Shown here piece by piece: positions 23,154 to 31,624 of a stretch of 64,000 bases of DNA; position 1 is the stretch's first letter; each line of letters starts with the position of its first letter. The notes under the pieces are model-generated. The model had not been told where the DNA came from. It did not search any database and worked only from the letters and a program-made list of their open reading frames with translations. The DNA comes from Glutinoglossum americanum (lineage: Eukaryota > Ascomycota > Geoglossomycetes > Geoglossales > Geoglossaceae). The position numbers and the translations under genes are program-made. The DNA lies in assembly GCA_020080175.1 (NCBI GenBank), contig JAGHQL010000121.1:18310-82309 (forward strand). The letters run 5' to 3'.

Positions 23154-25334
23154 TCAAATAGTAACCCTACTCCAACCCCCCCTCCCGCCCCTCCTCCTCC
23201 CCGTCTGTACCTGCTGACCCTCATCTTCCTCCGCCTCCTCCTCCACATCCTCAGCCGCCACCCCACCAAACGACACCTCCCTACTCAGCCTCCTCTCCTT
23301 CCTCCTCTCCCTCTCCTCTATAGGTCTAATAAACCGATGCACGGTCCTATGATCCAAAACCCTTTCCTCCTTATCTCCCTTCCCCTCCTTCTCAGTTTTA
23401 GGCCACTGGTAGCCGTACAGCTTGCTGTGGCGCTCGCACCGTGGGCATGCCGAGCGGAGGAAATAGGCATCCTGTTGAATGAAGGATTCATCGCAGACGG
23501 TGCATTCGACCCAGGCAGCACAGTCGAAGAGTAGCGCTGAGGAGGTGCGATAGTCGCCTGGGATGCGGTGTTTAGGGCTAGGGATAGGCGTATAGGGGTC
23601 GGTAGTTGGGAGGGCCTCATCGGGGCTAAGACGGGGCGGTTTGGCTTTTGATTTTTTGGGTGCGGTGGGGCGAGTCACCGGCCTTGGGGGGTTGTGGGGT
23701 TTGGGCTCCGAGGCTGGTGAGAGCTCTGCACTAGCGCTAGCCGCTGTATTATCGATAGCTGGTGCGTTTGAGGTAGAAGTAACGATAATGGTGTCTCTAG
23801 TTAGAGTGGACCGCTTTTTCCGCGTTTGTATGGGTGATGTTTCAATTGTAATGCTCTCATCAAAGACGGATGTTGCGTCCGTAGAAGCGGATGAGATCCG
23901 GGAGTCATCAATGCCTGATGAGGACGGTGAACTGTCTCCGGAATCTGAACCCGCTGTCTTCTCCACTGTGTCAAGGACCGCTTCCGTCTTCAAGGGAGAG
24001 GCTCCTAATTCGCTATCTAACAGTATTTGAGAAATTGGGGGGATCGGCTCCTCTGAGTTGACCCGGCGCTTGCTGGGAGCTGGCTCCTTTCGAAGAGTGG
24101 CGCTCCTAGTATTGATTTGACGGGTGGTCGACCTCGTAGTAATAGAACTCCTAGATCCGTTGATCTCACCATTCTTTGCAGAGCCTAAAGGTTCCTCCTC
24201 TGCAGCTACAATTCCTCCAGCGGTAGCGGCGGCATTGCTCGTAGCCGGATCATAGATGGGCACTTCATTGCTTAATTGTGAGCTCTGATGCTCCGTCTTA
24301 ATATGGTGGTCGCCTAGCCTCCGCTTCTTTTTAGGTGAGGTCGCTGGTGTTAGAGTTTCAGGAGTCATCGAGGGTGCTACCGAGCTCCTCTCAGACTCAT
24401 ATCTTCTTTTTCTCCTAAAAGAATAAGGCGCCTCCTGGTTCTGATCGGAGTCTACAGGAGTCATCACTCTGCTTATTCCTTTCGCCGAAGTCCATCCATT
24501 TCTCCCATAAGTCTCGCATGTTTTGCACAGACACTCACAATTATTGTCCCCGAAATAGTCAGCCCCGTAGCTTACTGTAATTTCTTCTCCGGTATCAATC
24601 TCACGGACTGTCGCGACGCTCATCCCTCGTGGGCCAGAGGTAACCAAACGCGCATTAGCATCACAGTCGTGGTTCGCAAATCTTGCCGGGCCTAGGAAGA
24701 GAGAAGTAGACTTCTTGCGACTGGACATGACAATACTGAAATCGCGCCGGCGAAGGTCTAAATCTGCTTCCTCATCTTTCGTCATCGTAACTTGAATGCC
24801 AGACAGGTGTTTGATCGTCGTGCCCTTCAGGATGACCTTTCTTGCCGTAATCGACGCCTCATGTGTCAAAATCGTGTATCGGTTCGTGGTCGACACCTCA
24901 AAGGGGCAATCGGGCAACCATATGTTGACATATTTTTTAAGATGCTTTCGGAAATTCTCCTTTTCATTTTCCGTCTTGAGTCTATCCACGTATTTCCGAA
25001 CCCCTGTGAGTTTCAGTAGACGTTCCTCCGCCTTCGCTGGGTCTTTGTCGACAATGACAGATTCGCGAAGTATGGAAGCAACCTCTTCTTCGCGGATGCC
25101 CCGAGAGGGAATGAATTTTGTGCGATTCTTGCGGATTGTAGACCAGTAGTAAACCTGCAGCGCATATGGCAAGTCAGAACGGCATATACGTAAGTTACGC
25201 GCGAACAGTGAGCGAGGACCCGCAAAGGGGGCACGTACATGATCAACGAGGGCATCGGTAATGACATCGTCATAACTTGCTAATTGAGCAAGAGTCAAGC
25301 GCTCCTTCTGGGCCGAAGGGCCCTTGGGAGGCAT
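23154..25334 (-). CDS. set9: SET9 (KMT5/Suv4-20 family) histone H4-Lys20 methyltransferase
   Basis: Two exons, 25334-25239 and 25154-23154, give 698 residues. The 84-nt intron is in frame without a stop; splicing restores the conserved ALVDHVYYWSTIRKNR junction. The helical N-terminal region is followed by a SET domain with FANHDCDANA (the NHxC motif, SAM pocket) and VSYGADYFG, then a post-SET cysteine cluster (CECLCKTC). The next 350 residues are Ser/Thr-rich and probably disordered. A C-terminal conserved patch carries further Cys pairs (ECTVC, CPRC). SET9 enzymes methylate H4K20 and contribute to DNA-damage checkpoint signalling in fission yeast. The gene diverges from uL14m. Confidence 0.95.
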   Translation of the reverse strand: MPPKGPSAQKERLTLAQLASYDDVITDALVDHVRAPFAGPRSLFARNLRICRSDLPYALQVYYWSTIRKNRTKFIPSRGIREEEVASILRESVIVDKDPAKAEERLLKLTGVRKYVDRLKTENEKENFRKHLKKYVNIWLPDCPFEVSTTNRYTILTHEASITARKVILKGTTIKHLSGIQVTMTKDEEADLDLRRRDFSIVMSSRKKSTSLFLGPARFANHDCDANARLVTSGPRGMSVATVREIDTGEEITVSYGADYFGDNNCECLCKTCETYGRNGWTSAKGISRVMTPVDSDQNQEAPYSFRRKRRYESERSSVAPSMTPETLTPATSPKKKRRLGDHHIKTEHQSSQLSNEVPIYDPATSNAAATAGGIVAAEEEPLGSAKNGEINGSRSSITTRSTTRQINTRSATLRKEPAPSKRRVNSEEPIPPISQILLDSELGASPLKTEAVLDTVEKTAGSDSGDSSPSSSGIDDSRISSASTDATSVFDESITIETSPIQTRKKRSTLTRDTIIVTSTSNAPAIDNTAASASAELSPASEPKPHNPPRPVTRPTAPKKSKAKPPRLSPDEALPTTDPYTPIPSPKHRIPGDYRTSSALLFDCAAWVECTVCDESFIQQDAYFLRSACPRCERHSKLYGYQWPKTEKEGKGDKEERVLDHRTVHRFIRPIEERERRKERRLSREVSFGGVAAEDVEEEAEEDEGQQVQTGRRRGGRGGWSRVTI

Positions 25335-25776
25335 TTCAATTTCGGTCTAGTCTGCGAAGAGGAAAGAGGAAGACGCTGCGGACGGAGAACTGGTACGTGT
25401 TATGCGACAAGTACCGCCCGCCCTGAAATTAACGAAAAGTCAAAGGGAAAGGGGATCTAAAGAAGGCAGCCGGCGATTGGCAGTTGAGCAAACATGCCCG
25501 GTGAGCGAAGCTCGGGTCCAGACCAGGTGGAAGAGTCTGGAGAATCCAAGACTGCGTCAACAGGCGCGAGGGAGTTCCTGAAAATCGAGGGCTGGGGCGG
25601 AGGTTCATCCATTGTTGCGTTTATGCATGCACAATGGCACAATAGGATGCGCCAACCAAAACGAGTATTCTTAGCTCAATCGGCAGCACACGTGATATAT
25701 GCACATCCAATTGTCGGAGGCCATCACCGAAATCTTTCAATAGCTGAACATCTGTTGACATTGACATGGTATCGCG
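25335..25776. promoter_or_regulatory. Divergent promoter region, SET9 / uL14m
   Basis: 442 bp between start codons. A palindromic E-box CACGTG sits at 25689-25694, about 85 bp upstream of the uL14m ATG. A 104-codon open frame across 25494-25808 overlaps the uL14m first exon in another frame and is not conserved to my knowledge. Confidence 0.5.
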
Positions 25777-26392
25777 ATGATCCAACTAAAGGTTTGACTT
25801 CCCATTGACATATCTATCGCAAGTCTCACCACTTGTCTAGACGATGCTCAACTGCATCGACAACTCCGGTGCCGCGGTCGTCGAGTGCACCAAAGTCCTT
25901 CGAATGAAACGTCATGCTAAAATCGGTAATTCTATCCTCTGGTCTTCTAGTCCAAATCATGCTAATAGCGTGCTATTAGGCGATCGGATAATCGTCGTTG
26001 TGCAGAAGCAGCGCTCATTTGGTCCGGAATCGGGTGGTGGCAGCGTCTCGACCTCTGCGGCAAATAAGGTCAGGAGAGGAGATATTCGGCACGCCGTAGT
26101 AGTGCGAACGGTGAAGAAGCTGCAGAGGCCAGACGGTAGTGTGGTGAAGTTCGACGATAATGCGTGTGTACTGATAAATAAAAGTGGTGATCCGATTGGT
26201 ACAAGGTTGAACGGTGAGTCTGAGATATTTCATTTTCTAGTGGAGTTGGATCGTAGGAAAGACTATCGACGGGACTCCACGAGAGTGGTGAGAGTAGCTG
26301 ACGCATTTGGTACGTCTTTAGGCATTGTTGGGTCTGAGTTGAGAGACAAGAAATGGTCGAAGATTTTGTCACTTGCACCAATGCATCTATAG
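25777..26392 (+). CDS. mrpl38: Mitochondrial large-subunit ribosomal protein uL14m (yeast MRPL38)
   Basis: Four exons: 25777-25791, 25841-25925, 25980-26213, 26322-26392; 134 residues. Exon 1 encodes only MIQLK, and splicing gives the uL14 start MIQLKTMLNCIDNSGA. Further uL14 blocks are GDRIIVVVQKQRS, KVRRGDIRHAVVVRT, DDNACVLINKSGDPIGTR and the C-terminal KKWSKILSLAP. The acceptors used skip stretches that are open but unrelated to the family, so the four-exon model is well supported. It binds 23S-type rRNA in the mitoribosomal large subunit at the subunit interface. It converges with RPB9 (172 bp between stop codons). Confidence 0.96.
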
Positions 26393-26564
26393 ATCGATAG
26401 AGGAAAAGTAATTATGTATCTTATTTTAGTGCTGTACAGTAGAGCTTAAAGACTATTGGGCCCTCAAAATATGGCCCGACAAACTCCGTCTAATTCGTGA
26501 AACGCCGGTCATGTATTGCAACAAATATGCAAGACATCCAAACACCTGCCATGAAACCCTCTAG

Positions 26565-27333
26565 TCATTGGAAGATAGTGCCGCAACTGCAGCACACGTA
26601 AAAGAGTTTCTGTAGAGTGTCTTGTAAGCCCAGACCACTGACTGGACATCGAGTAAGATCGTAGCCTACCATTCCCGTTTCCGCTGAACGCTGCTGGGAC
26701 TGGAAAAAAACTGCCTCCATCTCGCTGCAACTGGGGCATTGCTTGTTCGATCTTGGCAGCTGTAAGTAAAACCGGCAGACATCAGCAGAGGTTCCCAAAA
26801 AGCATGATCACGCCTTGAAGAAGCCCTATGCAGTCATCTCCACCGCCCTCCCCTCCATATTCGTCACAAATTCCTGATACTCTTCCTGTATTTCATCTGC
26901 GACCACCCTCTCACATTGACTCTCCTCGCTTTGCACCCCACTACAGATGGAACATCCAACTTCCTCTCCACATAGAATGCAAAGGTAATATTCATAACCC
27001 ACCGTAGGATCACTTCCGACATCCTGGGTTACACCAGCTGTTTCGCCGACGGAGTTGTTGAGGTTGTTTCGAAAGATGCAGGCGGAAGATGCGGGTTCGC
27101 TCCAGAAGCAGTGACGACATACGTATTGCAGGGTACTGTTCACCTTATCCTCCTTAGGATAGAGCATATTCGAGCTATTGAGATAAGTTAGCGATACGAT
27201 ATAAAACATAGATTCGTGCGAAAAAGCTAACGACGTACCATTCTTGACAGAATCGGAAGGTTATTTGTTCAAGGGCGTTCTTCTGTTGTTCGTCGTCATT
27301 GGTGGCTACTTCTGCAGGGGGAGAAGAAGACAT
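26565..27333 (-). CDS. rpb9: RNA polymerase II subunit RPB9
   Basis: Four exons on the minus strand: 27333-27239, 27174-27003, 26759-26670, 26609-26565; 133 residues. The N-terminal zinc ribbon has CQEC and CRHC pairs with NMLYPKED between them; the middle YRNNL-type segment and GETAGVTQDVGSDPT lead to the C-terminal TFIIS-like ribbon with CPSC and CCSC pairs and the QSQQRSAETGM hairpin. RPB9 sits at the Pol II jaw and affects start-site choice, fidelity and transcript cleavage. The third junction removes 243 nt, long for this genome; the intron stays open for 59 codons and encodes its own cysteine pairs (see findings). The gene diverges from the PIN1 prolyl isomerase gene. Confidence 0.95.
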
Positions 27334-27740
27334 TTTGCCGGTAAGGGTAAAAGAGGTGTTGAATTTATGTAGAGTTGGTTGAAGGAGATCGATAAATCTG
27401 CCCTCTAGATACTAGGTGTTGTGGTTATTGGCAGGTAACACGCGACGTTCGCCGTTTCTTGTAATAATGGTTGAAGAAAGAAGTTGAGGAAAGAAGAGTG
27501 TGAGTCGGAAGTTTACAGGCGAGGCAAGGTAAAGTGTTGCGGTGAATGGTCTCGCGTCAGGTGACCCAAAGCAGATTAGCGCCAGCATAACCCCGCCAAC
27601 GGCTCGCTCTTGTTCCTGCATCTATCCTCCGAGCAGCATCTATTATTCACTTCCACCTGTTGAGAGGATTTATTCTAGGACTTCTTAAAAGACAGTGATC
27701 TCCAGTTTCTGCCGAGAATCTTGAAAAGGAACCTGCAAAT
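27334..27740. promoter_or_regulatory. Divergent promoter region, RPB9 / PIN1
   Basis: 407 bp between the start codons of a Pol II subunit gene and the gene for the CTD prolyl isomerase. No named motif is clear. Shared regulation is only inferred from the arrangement. Confidence 0.5.
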
Positions 27741-28565
27741 ATGGTGTGACCTGCCCCCCTCGTATATACATAGGATAACAATAGTGTCTTCAGGATCATT
27801 ATTGACATCTCGTAGTCTGACACCGGTCTACCACCGGGCTGGGTGGTACTCGAATCCAAATCCAAAAACCTCCCATACTATCATAATCCCGCGACCAAAG
27901 AATCCTGCTGGGAACCGCCGTCGGGGACAGACACCGAGAAGCTTGAGGTTCACATGGCCCAACGTCTTAGCGCTCCTGCAGTTGGGGCAGGCGGTAATGG
28001 TGTGAATGAGGGGGAAATTAGGGCTTCTGCAGTTGGGGCAGGCGGTAATGGTGTGAATGAGGGGAAAATTAGAGCTTCCCATTTATTAGTGAAGCATAAA
28101 GGTAGCAGAAGACCGAAGAGCCGAAAGGAGGTAGGTGTCACAGGATCATTAGGTTTCCGCGGAAAGATCCGATTCTATTAGAGTATAGCAGGTTGATATG
28201 TGAGGTTGCTCGTTGAAGTTACTAATCTTTCGCCTCAGGCAAATGTCACAAGATCCAGAGACGAGGCTATGAGCATAATCCTCGATTACGAAGCGCGCAT
28301 TCGATCTAGGGAGATTAGTCTCGGGGAACTTGCCATCTCGGAGTCGGATTGCAATAGTGGTCCGATGGGGGGAGATCTGTATAATCCCCTATGTACAAAT
28401 GGTCAGCCGAAGGCACGCGTATACTGACTAAGCTTAAATCACAGAGGCTTTTTTGGACGTGGTGAGATGCAAAAGGAATTTGAGGATGCGGCCTTCGCCC
28501 TGAAGCCCGGCAAGATGAGTGGTGTCGTAGAGACGGCATCAGGGTTGCATTTAATTGAGCGGTAA
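27741..28565 (+). CDS. ess1: PIN1/ESS1-type parvulin peptidyl-prolyl isomerase (WW + PPIase)
   Basis: Exons 27741-27743, 27816-28130, 28239-28378, 28445-28565; 192 residues. Exon 1 is only the ATG, followed by a GTGTGA donor; exon 2 then gives SDTGLPPGW. The WW domain (GW...SCWEPP) is complete. The parvulin domain has the active-site His and Lys in SHLLVKH, the phosphate-binding Arg pair in GSRRP, the catalytic Cys in SDCNSG, and the C-terminal GLHLIER. The enzyme isomerises phospho-Ser/Thr-Pro bonds; in yeast its main target is the RNA polymerase II CTD. The linker carries a 17-residue tandem duplication not usual for the family. The gene is divergent from RPB9. Confidence 0.94.
27976..28077 (+). 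repeat. 51-bp tandem duplication inside the PIN1 coding sequence
   Basis: Two adjacent 51-bp copies (about 27976-28026 and 28027-28077) differ at only a few bases and encode two copies of [12 protein letters not shown](E/K)IRAS. The unit is 17 codons, so the frame is kept. Confidence 0.95.
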
Positions 28566-29304
28566 GTAAGGGCTATCCGTCATGTATTCCCTTCGTGACG
28601 CTCGTACATTCCTTTTCTTTCCTAGAGTGATATCTCGCTATTGGACCTATCAACGTTTCACTACTTTTGCTCCTGTTGGACTTATTGTTTCGTCCGGCTT
28701 GTTGGGATTTCAAACTAATGACACCGGGTGACCACAGGCTAGAGTGACCGCTACCAGCAAACTCAAAAACTCGCCTGCGTGTTGGTGATTCCGAGGTCGG
28801 GTCGTTATTTGTACCTAACAAGGAATGTTTTGGTGGTGCCTCATGTTTCGCATAAGCTGAACGCATGGCTGTTTGAAAGCATACTAAAAAGGAAATTTTC
28901 ATGTTAATTGTACTGCTTGTCAATGTCGTACTTATCGAGATGAATGATCTTGGGTTAGGTGGTCGAGTTGGCCCTTCGCCGCCAGCCGATGTACTATATG
29001 ATGCTCCATCGGGATTCAAGCATCATCTTGTTGCGAAGAGATCAAGCCCAATTCGCGAGGGAAATTGCTGGTCTTCTGCACTGCCCTTTAGTGTTATACT
29101 CCTTGCCACGATGCCGTTTCACCACGGAGCATAATGTAGTACCCTCCCAGACTCCCGCTCTTTTCGGGTCCAGGTCACTGCTATTACCAAATTTTGCTAA
29201 GTTAACTATTACTATATGCGATCGTGTTGGCGATATTGGCCGTATTTTATTTTCCGGGGTCCGGTCGGGAGGCGGCGAAGGTGATAGATGTGCTGGCGGT
29301 TTGT
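28566..29304. other. Intergenic, convergent PIN1 / POP3, with an unassigned open frame
   Basis: A 739-bp stretch. A plus-strand frame at 28959-29366 (135 codons, starting from a non-ATG codon) contains a protein-like stretch near 28980-29120, but it overlaps the POP3 3' end and I recognise no family. A minus-strand frame at 28573-29019 (148 codons) is Ser/Arg-rich without domain. Neither is called as a gene. Confidence 0.35.
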
Positions 29305-30538
29305 CTATTTCCTATTGTCCAGGCTCATTCTTGTGGACCTCCTCTTCGCTGCCTTCATTACTTTAGCATCTTTATCGCCTTTCCCTCCACCAATGGTAGC
29401 TTTCAAAACCTTGATCTCTGTTCCTCTCCACCTGTTCCCCCCATCCAGCCAATCAGCGGCCACAGATTTGACACTCTCCCTTACATATTCAACTAGTGCT
29501 GTAGAGCCTGGCGCACCTTCCGAAAGACCTACGACACCTACGCGTGGCATTCCTAGAGCGCTCGCGAGACGGGCTTCAGATCCTTTTGGCAGCGTAACGA
29601 GAGCGATCGGTGGCTTTCTAGGATGAGATAGTGAGGCGGTAACAGTGAGGAGTGGGAGGTGGGCGTGCAGAAGAGCGGGCTGTGAGGACCTGGAAACAAA
29701 TACCGCCACTAGAGGCTTCCGTATGAGCTCGCACAATGCGCCTAGTTGCCCCTCTGGAGAGGCACCGCATGGCTTTGATTTCGTTGATATGTTCCCCATG
29801 TCATGGAGCAAGTCGCACTGAGGTGAAAGCGATTCTGGTATAGATTGTTGTGCTTGGAGCTCAAGGGAACGAGTTGTGCTATTGAGGCCAATTGTTAGAT
29901 AGGATGAAACCTCAGGCTGCGGTGGCGAAGGATTGACTCCTGCTTGCTGAGACACCGAGGAGATGGATGGTTGTATGTTTGACGTGCCCCCCCCTGACTG
30001 CCCTTCATTTCTCTTGCGTTTTCTGATGCGCTTGCCCTTTGACGGATCGACATGGCTCGAGCGATGCTGCCCGATTGGTGAGAGAATACTAGTTGGGAAG
30101 AGGAAAATTAGATGAGTAGCACTAAGGGTGCAGGTAGAAATACAAGCTTCAATCTTCAAACAAATATTCTTAAATAACTAGAGAGATAGTTGCGAAACCT
30201 TGATTTCGTTGCTGGGGTCATATTCTCCTCACATGCGTCTTTAGACAAAAGTGGAGACGTGATGCTGGATAACGCAGAAAAACATGTGATTCGTATATTC
30301 CGCATGCCAGTTTGATAAGAGCTCGGACGTAAACGTCTCAAATGACAAAGTGAATACGAGATAAAGATTAAATAAAATGTTAGAATATGAAAAAATGCTG
30401 CGTAATTCATCGAAAGTCCGTGTACCTGCAAAGTAGATCGAGAATGGTGGTCTGGTGTTCTATTGGTACTTCGGGCCTGGTAAAAGCGGTGAGCTGACAA
30501 ATTTGCGATAAGTCGGAATCAGAAGAAGGGCTCACCAT
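29305..30538 (-). CDS. pop3: POP3, RNase P/RNase MRP protein subunit
   Basis: Two exons, 30538-30426 and 30088-29305, give 298 residues. Joining them yields TTILDLLCSILSPIGQHR, the conserved Pop3 start region, followed by the basic segment KGKRIRKRKR. SSYLTIGLNSTTR is the family signature, and the C-terminal half (VAVFVSRSSQPALLHAHLPLL) has the L7Ae-like fold pattern seen in this family. The protein binds the RNA of RNase P and RNase MRP and functions in tRNA and rRNA processing in the nucleus. The 337-nt intron is among the longest in the window and is inferred from the protein junction; a shorter alternative exon inside it cannot be excluded. Confidence 0.85.
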
Positions 30539-31624
30539 TGGACGGATGAGAAAGGTGAGTCAAGGCTGAAAACCGTCCTCAACTGCTTTCCTGATAGCGT
30601 TTTCTTTATTTCCTCCATGAAATATTTATCCGTGAAAGTCGATGCAATGCTAAGGCGACGGATAGGGTTTAAGAGTCAACGGGCTGATCATCACGTGATC
30701 TTGCCAAAGGACGCGGGCGGCGCACTTGTCGTGACTGCAAGGGAATTTGGCCGGGCATTCCCCAAGCATGTGCCTGGGGTTTGGAGTATTCGCTTATTCG
30801 GCGATTAGAACGGCATTGAACGCAGTGAGCGCAATGAGAACAATACGCGGCTTATCCTGCTGCTGTCCTATCCTGTCCCGTTGTAGAGCTTCGGAGCGGG
30901 CAATTGAGTCGCGTTCTTTCGCGCGTTTGCTGAGGGAGCGAAACGAACTTTACCACATTCATCAAAGATGTATCCTAGCTGAGCTTTGCCCGCTTGCCGA
31001 CCTTTCTTCATGCACATCCCACTTGCTTGCACTGCACACAAAATCCCTGAAAGAACGTGAGGCGCGGGCAGCGGGCAGCGAACTACGAGCAACAAAACGA
31101 GAACTGACCGTATTTCACATCTGCTGAGAATCATCTGCACTCCGGGTGAATCAATCAGATTCAACCTATCCTGCTGCTCTGCAGACGACGCATCGCAAAC
31201 TCGGCTGCCGTCTTCCGGCGTCGTCTTCGTCATTCTTACTAGTGGAGTGCCTAGGAAACGAAAGCGACCTATACCCCATCGTACATCTTGACCCAAGCAG
31301 CATCACTTCCGCCTAACGAACGCTTGCTACCTAGAGACACCCCTGTTCGCGCTACGCTCTCACTTTCGTCACAGCCCAATAGTGGCAACAACGCTGACCC
31401 ACCCACCCTATCCTAATCCTAGTTACTTTTTACCTCTTCGCCAGCCTCAGCGGCCAAACGAGAGACGAGAGACGCGGAGAAAGTGAGCTTTCTCTCGCGA
31501 CCTCTCACACCACACGCGTCCACAGTACTCAACCCAGTCTTGGGTTGAACTCTCGTGAACTTCAGTTTTAGACCTTAAATTTTTTTTTTTTACCTGGATT
31601 TTTATTTCTCCTGGACTGCAACAG
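30539..31624. promoter_or_regulatory. Divergent promoter region, POP3 / giant ubiquitin protease
   Basis: 1086 bp between start codons. A palindrome ATCACGTGAT with an E-box core is at 30690-30699. A CACGCGTC element lies near 31512-31519, and a run of 12 T at 31580-31591 lies 34 bp before the protease ATG. Short frames in 30747-31127 are not supported. Confidence 0.45.

Noticed and set aside
28573-29019. 148-codon minus-strand frame
   Set aside because: Ser/Arg-rich without domain or splice support; no neighbour context.
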